A stretch of DNA of 64,000 bases from Aureispira anguillae (GTDB taxonomy: Bacteria; Bacteroidota; Bacteroidia; Chitinophagales; Saprospiraceae): assembly GCF_026000115.1 (NCBI RefSeq), contig NZ_AP026867.1:279501-343500 (forward strand), in the 5' to 3' direction. Position 1 is the stretch's first letter. The number at the start of each line of letters is the position of its first letter. A model generated the notes under the pieces. It saw only the letters and a program-made list of their open reading frames with translations. It did not search any database and was not told the origin of the DNA. Below, piece by piece: positions 16,268 through 25,306 of the stretch. The position numbers and the translations under genes are program-made.

Positions 16268-18115
16268 ATGACAAAAGACGATTACAATAAAATAGCGCCG
16301 AATTTCCCTACTCAACCAGGAGTTTATCGATTTATTGATAAGGATGATATTATCTTATATATAGGGAAAGCTAAGCATTTAAAGAAAAGAGTCTCTTCTT
16401 ATTTTGGGAACCGCAAAGATATGCGTAACAAAACCCGAATTATGGTGCGTAAATCTGTTCGAATAGAGTACACCATTGTAGATACAGAACAAGACGCATT
16501 ATTATTAGAGGCTACCTTAATTCAGAAGCATCAGCCTCGTTATAATGTGATGCTAAAATCTGGAAAGCCATATCCTTATATCTGTATCAAAAAAGAACGA
16601 TTCCCTAGGGTTTTTATCACTCGGCAAGTGTATAAAGATGGCTCAAAATATTTTGGTCCTTATGTCTCTCGGCATCGGATGAATACAATTGTGGAGCTGA
16701 TCAAAAATCTTTTTCAATTGCGTACTTGCAACTTAAATTTGTCAGAAAAAAATATCTTAGCTCAAAAGTTTAAACCCTGTTTAGAATATCATATTAAAAA
16801 TTGCTTGGCACCTTGTGTTGGATATGAAGAAGAGGAAGCATATAACGCCAAGGTAAGTCAGGTCGCTAATATACTGAAAGGACATTTTGCTTCTGTTAAG
16901 CGGTACCTGAAAGAAGAAATGCAAAAACATGCTGAGAATATGCAATTTGAGCGGGCGCAAGAAATAAAAGTGCAGTACGATGCCTTGGCAAATTATCAAG
17001 GAAAATCGACCGTTGTAAATCCTAGTATCAAAGATGTTGATGTTTTTAGCTTGGAGCAGGATGAAGAAATAGCTTATTTTAACTACTTAAAAGTAGTTGA
17101 TGGGGCTATTATCAATACATTTACCATGGAGTTGGACAAGAATCTGGATGACAATCAGACCGATTTATTAGTCTTTGCCATACAAACCTTGCGAGAAAAA
17201 TACCAGAGCATAGCGCCAGAAGTAATTGTTCCTATAGAAATACCAATGGTTTGGGAAGGAACAGTAATAACAATTCCCAAAATAGGAGATAAAAAGAAGC
17301 TGTTAGAACTTTCGGAAAAGAATTTAGCCTATTATGTTTTACAAAAGCGAAAACAGGCGGTTTCTAAGGCCAATAAACAATCAACGGCAGAGAAAGTCTT
17401 GGAGATTATGAAAAAAGATCTACAGATGCCTGTATTACCTTTGCATTTGGAGTGTTTTGATAATTCTAACCTTCAAGGCACGAATCCTGTTGCTTCAATG
17501 GTTTGTTTTAGGCATGGAAAACCTTCTAAACGAGAATATCGACATTATCACATCAAGACTGTAGAAGGACCAGATGATTTTGCTTCTATGGAGGAAATTG
17601 TCTATCGTCGATACAAACGATTGATGGAAGGAAAAAAGCCATTGCCACAATTGATTGTAATTGATGGAGGAAAAGGGCAATTAAGTGCCGCTGTAAAAAG
17701 CCTAAAAGCATTGGGAATTTATAAGCGAATGACCATTATTGGCATTGCTAAACGACTAGAGGAAATTTATTTTCCAGAAGATAGTGTTCCTCTGTTGCTA
17801 AGCAAAAAATCACCGACGCTAAAGGTAATTCAGCAAGCTAGAAATGAAGCGCATCGTTTTGCGATCGAGTTTCATCGTCTGATTCGTTCCAAAAAATATG
17901 TGTCTACTCAATTAACAGAGATAGAAGGAATTGGCAAAAAAACAGCCGAAAAACTTTTGCAGGAATTTGCTTCGGTTGAAAAAATTAAAGCCGCTAGCCA
18001 AGAAGAATTAGAAGCTTCTGTAGGGAAAGCTGCGACCAAAAAATTATTGCTACATTATAATTTGCCTTACCAAGAGCCCCCAAAGAAGCCTAAGAAAAAG
18101 AAAAAAGAAGAATAA
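16268..18115 (+). CDS. uvrC: Excinuclease ABC subunit C
   Basis: The 615-residue nucleotide-excision-repair nuclease makes both incisions around UvrB-marked lesions. The order is: GIY-YIG domain (PGVYRFIDKDD...LYIGKAKHLKKRVSSYF, about 17-45), UVR motif (about 215-235), RNase H-like domain (ECFDNSNLQGTNPVASMV, VIDGGKGQL) and a helix-hairpin-helix (IEGIGKKTAEKLL, about 555-570). A lysine-rich tail closes the protein. The length is normal. Confidence 0.95.
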   Translation: MTKDDYNKIAPNFPTQPGVYRFIDKDDIILYIGKAKHLKKRVSSYFGNRKDMRNKTRIMVRKSVRIEYTIVDTEQDALLLEATLIQKHQPRYNVMLKSGKPYPYICIKKERFPRVFITRQVYKDGSKYFGPYVSRHRMNTIVELIKNLFQLRTCNLNLSEKNILAQKFKPCLEYHIKNCLAPCVGYEEEEAYNAKVSQVANILKGHFASVKRYLKEEMQKHAENMQFERAQEIKVQYDALANYQGKSTVVNPSIKDVDVFSLEQDEEIAYFNYLKVVDGAIINTFTMELDKNLDDNQTDLLVFAIQTLREKYQSIAPEVIVPIEIPMVWEGTVITIPKIGDKKKLLELSEKNLAYYVLQKRKQAVSKANKQSTAEKVLEIMKKDLQMPVLPLHLECFDNSNLQGTNPVASMVCFRHGKPSKREYRHYHIKTVEGPDDFASMEEIVYRRYKRLMEGKKPLPQLIVIDGGKGQLSAAVKSLKALGIYKRMTIIGIAKRLEEIYFPEDSVPLLLSKKSPTLKVIQQARNEAHRFAIEFHRLIRSKKYVSTQLTEIEGIGKKTAEKLLQEFASVEKIKAASQEELEASVGKAATKKLLLHYNLPYQEPPKKPKKKKKEE

Positions 18116-19084
18116 ATTATAATTGATTATGATCTAGAATAGCTTCTCCAAGTTGTTTAACTAGGTGAACCTTTATATCTCCTGAGCCAGTAATTTTAGG
18201 GGCTTGGATACCTGTTCTATTAAAGATAGGGGTAGGGACTTTTAGGAGTAAAACAAATGTATTCGTCCTAGTATATTTGCTACTATTTTTGCAACGAAAC
18301 GTTTGACGATGAGCTTTCTTAGAATCATTTTCTAAGCATCGCATAACCCATTTTTAGAGTTTTTTTTGGTGGGCATATGGCTGATTGGGAACAAAGTACG
18401 CCGCAGAAAGCTGCTATTTTTCTGTAGGAAAAATAAGGTTTTCAGGTGTCTGAGCGAAGCGAGTTTCTGAAAGCCTAAGCTATCAAGAAGATACTTTGTC
18501 CAAGAAGTCATCCAGTCCTAGCGTTTTTGGTTCTTTTTGGGCAATGCAAAAAGAACAACAGGTATTGATTACCCTGCTTTTTGCTATTTTGCCTCTAAAA
18601 TGGGGCTAGATTAAAATTTTCAATATTCATTTCATTAAAAAGAAATAATTGTATTTGTTATTATAGCTTAATAAACAATTTTTTATAAAGCAACAAAACT
18701 GCTAAAATGTATTTTTGTTTTATTACTAAATCACCCTATAGGTAGCATGGAGTTAGGGCGAGGAGAGGGCTATTTATCAGAAAAGGTACCTAACATCCCT
18801 AAGATGCATTATCGGTACCTTTAATCATTTTCTGGGTTTGGTGGTGAAACCTTTTGGGAATAAAATCTTAAGGTTTAATCACTAAAATTGATACCCTTTA
18901 TGTGGTAAATTTATAGTTTGTAACCCCTGATTGATATAAAAGTAAAAAAGAATGTAAATTAAAACAAAAACAAAAAAAAGAATTTATCAGTAAAAAAACA
19001 ATGCTGATGTTTTGTTTTTAGTTGATTATTAGATTTTTATGAATTTGTGTTCTCAGTGAAAAAAGAGCAGATCATGAATGAAAT
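18116..19084. other. Long non-coding stretch with palindromic elements
   Basis: I see no convincing gene. A 75-codon minus-strand frame at 18117-18344 is doubtful. GC-richer DNA at 18360-18556 holds several dyads. Another dyad, AAAGGTACC/GGTACCTTT, lies at 18782-18822. The rest is AT-rich. Confidence 0.5.
18436..18556. repeat. REP-like palindromic DNA
   Basis: Two dyads lie close together. GGTTTTCAG (18438-18446) pairs with CTGAAAGCC (18467-18475) around a GAGCGAAGCGAG core. GTTCTTTTTG (18530-18539) pairs with CAAAAAGAAC (18547-18556). This looks like repetitive extragenic DNA rather than a gene; copies elsewhere cannot be checked here. Confidence 0.4.
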
Positions 19085-19750
19085 TTATTGACTAATAATC
19101 AAACCATCTTTGAGGCGAATCGTACGCTTAGTTTTTGCCGCAATATCTTCTTCATGGGTAACTAGCAACAATGTTTTTCCTTCATCATTAAAGGTTTTGA
19201 ACAAATCCATTACATCATAGGAGGTTTGAGTATCCAAAGCACCAGTAGGTTCATCCGCTAAGATGATTTTTGGCTCCGATATTAATGCTCGAGCAATTGC
19301 AACCCGTTGTTGTTGTCCACCTGATAATTCGCTAGGATGGTGATTGGCCCACTCTTTAAGCCCAACTTTATCCAGAAACTCAACCGCTTTGATTTGTCGT
19401 TCTTTTCTAGGTACTTTTTGGTAATAAAGAGGCAATGCAACATTCTCTGCTGCGGTCTTAAAAGGCAATAGATTAAAACCTTGGAATACAAAGCCAATCA
19501 ATTGATTTCGATACAATGCAGCCTGTTTTTGAGATAGATTTTTGATCAAAATACCATCTAAATGATATTCTCCAATCGTATAATCGTCTAAAATCCCCAT
19601 AATGTTCAATAGGGTTGATTTTCCAGAACCAGAAGAACCCATGATCGAAACAAATTCTCCTTGATCAATGAAAAGGTCAATCCCTTTTAGCACTTCAATT
19701 GAATTTTTACCAATTTTATACGATTTACGAATGTTTTTTAGCGATAGCAT
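19085..19750 (-). CDS. ABC transporter ATP-binding protein, MacB/LolD type
   Basis: The protein is 221 residues from the ATG at 19750. The frame extends 26 codons further, but that part covers a TTCG-type simple repeat and a promoter box, and the family starts at [14 protein letters not shown]. It has Walker [12 protein letters not shown], signature LSGGQQQR and Walker [13 protein letters not shown]. This MacB/LolD/FtsE-like class powers permeases that move lipoproteins or peptides across the envelope. No permease gene is adjacent. Confidence 0.88.
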   Translation of the reverse strand: MLSLKNIRKSYKIGKNSIEVLKGIDLFIDQGEFVSIMGSSGSGKSTLLNIMGILDDYTIGEYHLDGILIKNLSQKQAALYRNQLIGFVFQGFNLLPFKTAAENVALPLYYQKVPRKERQIKAVEFLDKVGLKEWANHHPSELSGGQQQRVAIARALISEPKIILADEPTGALDTQTSYDVMDLFKTFNDEGKTLLLVTHEEDIAAKTKRTIRLKDGLIISQ

Positions 19751-19782
19751 TGAAATAAAAGTTATAACATGATAAGAGTGCG

Positions 19783-19790
19783 CAAATATA
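19783..19790 (-). promoter_or_regulatory. -7 box for the ABC ATPase gene
   Basis: TATATTTG on the minus strand fits the -7 consensus and lies 33 bases before the chosen ATG. It supports the shorter start. No well-spaced -33 box is seen. Confidence 0.4.
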
Positions 19791-19864
19791 CTATTCGTAA
19801 TTCGCAATTCGTAATTCAACTTCAACAATAAAAGTAAGGGAAAGGTTAAAGATTTTTGTGCGTA

Positions 19865-20800
19865 TTATTTCCACTCTACTATTTGTCCTCGATCTTTTTG
19901 TAACATATGTGTAGGAATACTTTCTTTGATTTGCTGTTCTAATAATTGGAGCAACTTTATTTTTGCATAATTACGGACATAAACAAAACTAACTTCCCTT
20001 AAGGGGATGGGAGCTTGAATAGAACGTACATTTTGCGGACTATGAAGGGTTGCTAATTCTGGCAGCAACGTAAACCCTCCTTCTTTGTCTACCAATCGTT
20101 GCAAACCCTCTAGCGACCCTCCTTCGTATTCAAAGGGTAAGTTTCCATTGGATAACCCATTTTGCTGCGAGGTACAGAGATTGATGACCTGACTTCTAAA
20201 ACAATGCCCTTGGCTAAGCATCCAAAGATTTTCATGATTTAGTAAATCTAAAGGAATGCTGTTGTTTTGGGCAAAGGAATGTTCAGGGTGAACATAGAGT
20301 TGAATTTCTTCATAAAATAAAGGATGCTCATAGAGCATTTCATCCTTGAGTGGAGTGACCAATAACCCAACATCTAATAAATCATTTTTTAAATCGCTAA
20401 TGATTTGATCGGTTGTTCGTTCTTTGATTTGCAAATTGACTTGGGGATATTTGCGGATAAAGTTTCCTACAAAAAAGGGCAATAGATAAGGAGCAATCGT
20501 TGGTAAAATACCAATACGTAATTGTCCTGATATATCATTTTGAAAATCAGCGACCAATTGACCTAATCGTTGGTGCTCTCGCAAAATAACACGAGCCTGA
20601 CGAATGATTTCTTGTCCAATGGGAGTTGGGGCAATCGGTTGTTTGCTACGATCAAAAATTAGAACGCCTAACAATTCTTCGGCTTTTTTTATTTGGGCAC
20701 TTAGAGTAGGTTGGGTGACAAAGCATTTTTGGGCTGCTAAACCAAAATGCCGCTCCCTATCTACGGCAACAATATATTCTAGTTGTGTTATCGTTGGCAT
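19865..20800 (-). CDS. oxyR: Hydrogen-peroxide sensor OxyR (LysR family)
   Basis: The 311-residue protein has a LysR winged helix-turn-helix (residues 1-60, with TQPTLSAQIKKAEELLG) and a periplasmic-binding-type sensor domain. The two redox cysteines of OxyR are present and spaced as in E. coli: Cys200 and Cys209 in GHCFRSQVINLC. Family knowledge: peroxide oxidises the pair to a disulfide and switches on antioxidant genes. It is divergent from ahpC, the classic OxyR target. Together these make the assignment strong. Confidence 0.93.
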   Translation of the reverse strand: MPTITQLEYIVAVDRERHFGLAAQKCFVTQPTLSAQIKKAEELLGVLIFDRSKQPIAPTPIGQEIIRQARVILREHQRLGQLVADFQNDISGQLRIGILPTIAPYLLPFFVGNFIRKYPQVNLQIKERTTDQIISDLKNDLLDVGLLVTPLKDEMLYEHPLFYEEIQLYVHPEHSFAQNNSIPLDLLNHENLWMLSQGHCFRSQVINLCTSQQNGLSNGNLPFEYEGGSLEGLQRLVDKEGGFTLLPELATLHSPQNVRSIQAPIPLREVSFVYVRNYAKIKLLQLLEQQIKESIPTHMLQKDRGQIVEWK

Positions 20801-21078
20801 TATAATTTTCTATTTACTGATAGACGAATTCAATTTGTTTTTGTTCTAAACTGTTCTTAACTTTGCGGTGTTCTTAAGAAAGAGTTTTATAGTTCTTGTC
20901 GTTTTTAATTAACGGTTGTTTTTTTAGATTCATTATTTATTATCAATAAACTAACCATAGAAGTTGTTGAATGACTAGAACTAGAATACATAGATACTAA
21001 ATAATAATTTAACCATACCTATAATTTTTTGTTCAGTAAGTTGAACAATGAATTATTTTAACCAAAAAAATATAAACA
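20801..21078. promoter_or_regulatory. oxyR-ahpC divergent control region
   Basis: For ahpC, TTTG (20834-20837), 20 bases and TAACTTTG (20858-20865) form a promoter, implying a leader of about 205 bases. TGTTCTTAA-like repeats lie at 20842, 20852 and 20869 around the -7 box, with a weaker copy (TAGTTCTTG) near 20890. TTCTTAAGAA (20871-20880) is a perfect palindrome. TTGTTCA/TGAACAA (21029-21048) forms a dyad 30 bases before the ahpC ATG. CTAT-N6-ATAG (20810-20823) lies just before the oxyR start. Some of these are likely OxyR sites. Confidence 0.5.
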
Positions 21079-21627
21079 ATGGCTTTATTAACTGTAGGAA
21101 GCGAGTTTCCCCAATTTTCAAAAACGGCTGTAGTTTCTCTTGAAAAAGGAAAAGAATTCGAAACATTAACGAATACTTTTAACAACGATAATGGACAATG
21201 GACAGTAATGTTCTGGTGGCCTAAAGATTTTACGTTTGTTTGCCCAACAGAAATTGCAGAGTTTAATGCAGCTTACGAGGAGTTCCGTGATAGAGATACT
21301 ACTTTGATTGGCGCTTCTACGGATTCTGAATTTGTACATGCTGCTTGGAGAAGAGATCACGATGATTTGCGTGGTTTGAAATTTCCTATGTTAGCGGATA
21401 CTTCTAAATCTCTAGCTGAAGATTTAGGTATTTTGGAAGCAAACGAAAAGATTGCTTACCGTGCAACGTTCATCGTTGATCCTCAAAATATCGTACGTTG
21501 GGTATCTGTTTATGACTTGAGCGTAGGTCGTAACGTAGACGAAGTAATCCGTGTATTGGATGCTTTGCAAACCGATGAATTATGCCCATGTAACTGGCAA
21601 AAAGGTGAAGAAACATTAGTTGTATAA
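21079..21627 (+). CDS. ahpC: Peroxiredoxin AhpC
   Basis: The 182-residue peroxiredoxin has the peroxidatic Cys55 in FTFVCPTE and C-terminal Cys169 and Cys171 in DELCPCNWQKGEE. That tail resembles the three-cysteine AhpC of mycobacteria, which is reduced through AhpD rather than AhpF. The neighbour downstream is indeed AhpD. It reduces hydrogen peroxide, organic peroxides and peroxynitrite in the cytoplasm. It is divergent from oxyR and followed by a terminator. Confidence 0.93.
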   Translation: MALLTVGSEFPQFSKTAVVSLEKGKEFETLTNTFNNDNGQWTVMFWWPKDFTFVCPTEIAEFNAAYEEFRDRDTTLIGASTDSEFVHAAWRRDHDDLRGLKFPMLADTSKSLAEDLGILEANEKIAYRATFIVDPQNIVRWVSVYDLSVGRNVDEVIRVLDALQTDELCPCNWQKGEETLVV

Positions 21628-21651
21628 TTAATGTATACTTCTTAGTTGAAT

Positions 21652-21694
21652 AAAGCTCTTTTTGTGTTCTTGAAATACAGAAAGAGCTTTTTTA
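21652..21694 (+). terminator. Intrinsic terminator of ahpC
   Basis: AAAGCTCTTT (21652-21661) pairs with AAAGAGCTTT (21681-21690), followed by T residues. It separates ahpC from ahpD and may allow partial read-through. Confidence 0.7.
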
Positions 21695-21708
21695 TTTTAT
21701 GTTGCTTG

Positions 21709-21720
21709 TGTTCTTGAACA
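21709..21720. promoter_or_regulatory. TGTTC-N2-GAACA dyad before ahpD
   Basis: TGTTCTTGAACA lies 54 bases before the ahpD ATG. It uses the same TGTTC half-site that recurs upstream of ahpC, which suggests a shared regulator. Confidence 0.35.
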
Positions 21721-21773
21721 AATCTGATAATTTCAAGATAGAATTAAGTACACAAAACTAATACTTATAAAAA

Positions 21774-22349
21774 ATGTTAGCAGAAACAAAAAATGATTTG
21801 TTGGCAGATTTGGGTTTGGAAGATCTGCAAAATGAAACAATAGATGCTTTGGTGGCGGGAGATTCTCGATACTTAAAAGATTTGCGTATGAATCTTAGTG
21901 GCATGAAGCGTGTCAAGGAATTAAATGCAAAAGAACAAGCCTTGATTGCAGTAGCCATTGCCAACAATTACAATAATAAAATCGTACAAAAGGCTTTTGC
22001 GGCGAAGGCAGAGGAAGCAGGAGCTACCTCAGCAGAAATTGCAGAAGCATTAGCTTGTGCTTCTTTGTTGAGTGCCAATAATGTATTGTATCGTTTTCGC
22101 CACTTTATGGGAAGAGATAGTTATGATAAAATGCCAGCGGGCTTGCGCATGAATATTATGTCGAGTCCTGTTATGGGGAAAGAATTTTTTGAGTTGATGA
22201 GCACTGCGGTTTCTGCGGTGAATGGTTGCGAGCGTTGCATCCAATCTCACGAAGCTTCTTTGTTACAAATGGGAACCAGCGAAAAAAGAGTTTGGGCAGC
22301 AATTCGTTTGTCAGCAATTATCACCAGCTTATGTAAGGTTGTTTATTAA
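21774..22349 (+). CDS. ahpD: Alkyl hydroperoxidase AhpD
   Basis: The 191-residue protein belongs to the carboxymuconolactone decarboxylase/AhpD family. The catalytic motif is complete: Cys152-x2-Cys155-x3-His159 in GCERCIQSHE. AhpD passes electrons to AhpC (in mycobacteria via lipoamide and dihydrolipoamide acyltransferase) and has weak peroxidase activity itself. Its place after ahpC fits this role. The predominantly helical sequence and length are normal. Confidence 0.9.
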   Translation: MLAETKNDLLADLGLEDLQNETIDALVAGDSRYLKDLRMNLSGMKRVKELNAKEQALIAVAIANNYNNKIVQKAFAAKAEEAGATSAEIAEALACASLLSANNVLYRFRHFMGRDSYDKMPAGLRMNIMSSPVMGKEFFELMSTAVSAVNGCERCIQSHEASLLQMGTSEKRVWAAIRLSAIITSLCKVVY

Positions 22350-22378
22350 ACACCCTCTTAGCTACTCTAACAAACAAA

Positions 22379-22450
22379 ACAGTCAATTTGAGGACAAAAA
22401 AGGCAGTTGTTTAGGACTACTTTTTAAGCTTCAAATTGACTGTTTTTATA
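22379..22450 (+). terminator. Terminator-like hairpin after ahpD
   Basis: Perfect 13-base arms (22379-22391 and 22431-22443) enclose a 39-base loop, with T residues after the right arm. It lies before the convergent thioredoxin-like gene. Confidence 0.6.
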
Positions 22451-22491
22451 AATAGAGAGCGGAATGCTCTAAATAGTTGGTATGCTTACTA

Positions 22492-23001
22492 CTATTCAGC
22501 AGCTTTTGCGATTTCGTGCTCCAATTCTTCTTCATCACCAGGCTTATAACCTGTGTGCTTATAGATAACATTGCCTTTGGCATCTAATAGCAAGGTGTAA
22601 GGGCAAGAATTAAAACCTAAAGCTTGGTAAGCACTGTTATCAGGATTGCAAAGAATATCATACTCCCAACCTTTGGTATCTACTACACCTTTTACTTTTG
22701 GCTTGGTACGAGAGTTGTCCATACTTACTGCAATAAACTCAATATCATAATCATCCTTCCAAGCATCAAGATAATCATTGTTAATATTATCTAATTCTTC
22801 TTTACAGGGTTTGCACCAAGTTGCCCAGAAATTAACAACCGTAATTTTTCCTTTTTCGGCAACATAATCTTTCAATTTGACCTTTTTACCACTCAATGTC
22901 TCCATCGTTAGAGAAGCAGGTAAGCTTTTTTGAGCAAAAGTTGAAGTCGAAGCTACTAATAGTAAAACTAAACTAGCTAATAAGAGTTTTGAACATTTCA
23001 T
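22492..23001 (-). CDS. TlpA-like thiol-disulfide protein
   Basis: The protein is 169 residues from the ATG at 23001, which gives a classic signal peptide (MKCSKLLLASL, ending STFAQK). The frame extends 7 codons further to 23022. The mature part is a thioredoxin fold with the active site WATWCKPC and a cis-Pro region (SCPYTLLLD), typical of TlpA/ResA proteins. These reduce or exchange disulfides in the periplasm. It is divergent from the DUF6029 gene, a pairing that may be functional. Confidence 0.85.
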   Translation of the reverse strand: MKCSKLLLASLVLLLVASTSTFAQKSLPASLTMETLSGKKVKLKDYVAEKGKITVVNFWATWCKPCKEELDNINNDYLDAWKDDYDIEFIAVSMDNSRTKPKVKGVVDTKGWEYDILCNPDNSAYQALGFNSCPYTLLLDAKGNVIYKHTGYKPGDEEELEHEIAKAAE

Positions 23002-23549
23002 AGTAGAGATATTATTTAACAAGGATATTTATGAATTAATAACATAACAATTGCTTCTTATTCAATTGCTGTGCCAAGTTAATAAATAAAATTTAATTCT
23101 TTGTAATATGGTTATTAATAAATGAAAATATCTTCATATCTTGAACTGCACAAGTTTTATTTTAAAGTATCGCAATTTTAAAAAAGCTTGATTCCTTCTA
23201 ACTATTTTTGCAGAAGCAGTAAAAAAAATTACCTTGCATGGTAGACGTTATGACAAACGAATAGATATGGCAGAAAATTTATTTTTTTGTTTTGTTTTGT
23301 AAAAAAAAATCCCCCTTCTAAAGGGGAGTGATTTTAAAGCCTCAACAGATAAAAAACGTTAACTTTCTCCCTATAAACTCCATTATAGAATGAACTTCGT
23401 TTATTTATGCGATTGCTGCATAGTCCACGATAATATCTAGTGCTAGCAGTACAACTTACTATTAATGTATTATCCTTATATAACTTAACCAATACCTTAT
23501 TAATAAATGGCATTTGGTTTTTTTACCTAAAAACGCAAAACTTCGAATT
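23002..23549. other. Divergent intergenic region
   Basis: No gene is visible between the TlpA-like gene and the DUF6029 gene. CCCCTT (23312-23317) and AAGGGG (23321-23326) form a short hairpin. Its minus-strand reading is followed by a run of T residues, so it looks like a minus-strand terminator although no gene precedes it. Two CAATTGCT copies lie near 23050-23070. Confidence 0.45.
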
Positions 23550-25214
23550 ATGAGGCTTAGAATAATTCAATCATGGCTATTGATGCTTGGTCTTCTTGCA
23601 ACAAATGCATCAGCTCAAGATGGCAACACTAGTAAATTTGGAACCTTAACAGGAGATTTTGAAACTCAAAATAGTTTCTTTATCCGAGATTCTGTTATTG
23701 GTGCAGCCAATACTCCCCAATATGATCGTCAGAAGTTTGGAACGAATAATTGGCTAACCTTAAATTATAGCGTTATGGGCTTTGATATAGGCATTCGTTT
23801 TGATGCCTATTACAATTCGAATTTGATTGATCCTTTGGATTCGTATTCTGCCTTAGGTTTAGGGCGTTGGCATATTCGAAAAGAAGTTTTTGGTCTAGAT
23901 ATAACAGCAGGTTATTTTTACGATCAAATTGGAAATGGAACTATTTTTAGAGCCTATAATGAGCGTTATTTACCCATTGATAATGCCTTGGTAGGGGGAA
24001 GATTGATTTATAAAATAAATGAAAATTGGCAAGCAAAGGTTTTTGCTGGTCAGCAAAAAAAGGTAGAAAAGCAAATTAATTTGTTTGAAAACTATCAGCC
24101 AATTATTGCTGGTGCGGCAATCGACGGTTTTATTTCGATCGGAAAAGAGGATAACCAAGTTACCTTAACTCCTGGAGCAGGTGCTATTCGCCGTACTTTA
24201 GATGATGCAAGCATGAACCAAATTGCTACTGATATTGGTTCTTATGCGCCAGAAGATGCCTTTGTTCCTAAGTATACCACTTATGCATTTTCGGCTTACA
24301 ATACCTTAACTTGGAAAGGATTAACTTGGTATGTTGAAGGTGCTTATAAAACTGCTGAGGCTGTTAATGCATTGAGTCCTAAGGGAATTTTAGAAAATAA
24401 AGCAGGAACCAATATTTTTACAACGTTATCCTATTCTATGAAAGGATTTTCTATTTTGGGGCAATACAAAAGAACGGATCATTTTATCTTCCGTACTTCT
24501 CCATTGCAAAGCTTAAATAGAGGATTGATTGCATTTTTGCCACCAATGGCTCGTCAAAATACCTATCGTTTATCTGCTCGTTATAATGCTGCTACTCAGG
24601 ACGTAGGAGAACAAGCAGCTCAGTTGGATATTACAGTGGTTCCAATCAAGAAAAAATTGACCTTGAATCTAAATTTGTCAAACATTATGACCTTAGATTC
24701 CATTGAGGGAAAAACAGGTGATGAGGCTTATTTATTGTATCGAGAAGCCAACCTAAATGCTTTATGGAAAATCAATAAAAAAATGAAATTGATTGCTGGG
24801 TTCCAATTTCAGCAATACAACCAAGAGCGTTACGAACAAAAACCTGGTGTACCAATTGTTACTACATTGGTTCCTTATGCAGAGTTTAGATTGCGCATGA
24901 AGAAAAGAAAATCGTTGCGGATAGAATTATCTTATATGCATACAGAAGAGGATTATGGTTCATGGGCTTTTGCCTTGGCAGAATTTAACATCAAAGATTT
25001 TTCTTTTTGGGCTTCTGCAATGATTAATACTGTGCCCAAAAAATACGAACAAGTAGAGGTGTTCTATGAGTTTGGAGCCAACTATACCCACAAAAGCAAT
25101 AAGTTTGAAATTGGCTATAAACGTCAAGTAGAAGGGATTGTTTGTACAGGAGGAGTTTGCCGTTACCAGCCTGCTTTTAATGGGGTACAATTTAATGTTA
25201 TTTCTTCCTTCTAA
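23550..25214 (+). CDS. Outer-membrane beta-barrel protein, DUF6029-like
   Basis: The protein is 554 residues from the ATG at 23550. The frame extends 12 codons upstream to a TTG at 23514, but the ATG begins a proper signal peptide (MRLRIIQSW, ending NASAQDG). The mature protein alternates hydrophobic and polar residues with many aromatic residues (for example FGLDITAGYFYDQIGNG), as in a beta-barrel. It ends in FNVISSF with a terminal Phe, as outer-membrane proteins do. The pattern matches DUF6029 proteins of Bacteroidota. The function is unknown. Confidence 0.75.
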   Translation: MRLRIIQSWLLMLGLLATNASAQDGNTSKFGTLTGDFETQNSFFIRDSVIGAANTPQYDRQKFGTNNWLTLNYSVMGFDIGIRFDAYYNSNLIDPLDSYSALGLGRWHIRKEVFGLDITAGYFYDQIGNGTIFRAYNERYLPIDNALVGGRLIYKINENWQAKVFAGQQKKVEKQINLFENYQPIIAGAAIDGFISIGKEDNQVTLTPGAGAIRRTLDDASMNQIATDIGSYAPEDAFVPKYTTYAFSAYNTLTWKGLTWYVEGAYKTAEAVNALSPKGILENKAGTNIFTTLSYSMKGFSILGQYKRTDHFIFRTSPLQSLNRGLIAFLPPMARQNTYRLSARYNAATQDVGEQAAQLDITVVPIKKKLTLNLNLSNIMTLDSIEGKTGDEAYLLYREANLNALWKINKKMKLIAGFQFQQYNQERYEQKPGVPIVTTLVPYAEFRLRMKKRKSLRIELSYMHTEEDYGSWAFALAEFNIKDFSFWASAMINTVPKKYEQVEVFYEFGANYTHKSNKFEIGYKRQVEGIVCTGGVCRYQPAFNGVQFNVISSF

Positions 25215-25240
25215 AAGAGGGATCTATCGATTAAACATAG

Positions 25241-25275
25241 GAGAGGGCGGTCAGAATTTTTCTGACCGCCCTCTC
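25241..25275. terminator. Strong hairpin between convergent genes
   Basis: A perfect 15-bp GC-rich stem (arms 25241-25255 and 25261-25275) with a 5-base loop lies between the DUF6029 and M20 genes. The U-tract is weak, but its strength and position suggest a bidirectional terminator. Confidence 0.65.
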
Positions 25276-25306
25276 GTCGTTAAAAGCTTTGTGTTGTTAC
25301 GATGTT

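Noticed and set aside
18117-18344. 75-codon minus-strand ORF next to uvrC
   Set aside because: The C-terminal part looks somewhat protein-like, but the start has no ribosome site, the N-terminus is improbable and no family is recognised. Kept only as a remark in the gap entry.
19793-19817. Short tandem repeat as a possible array or operator
   Set aside because: Only three and a half 7-bp units, best explained as a simple sequence repeat.
19751-19828. Longer N-terminus for the ABC ATPase
   Set aside because: It would translate through a 7-bp simple repeat (ATTCGTA/ATTCGCA, 19793-19817) and a TATATTTG promoter box.
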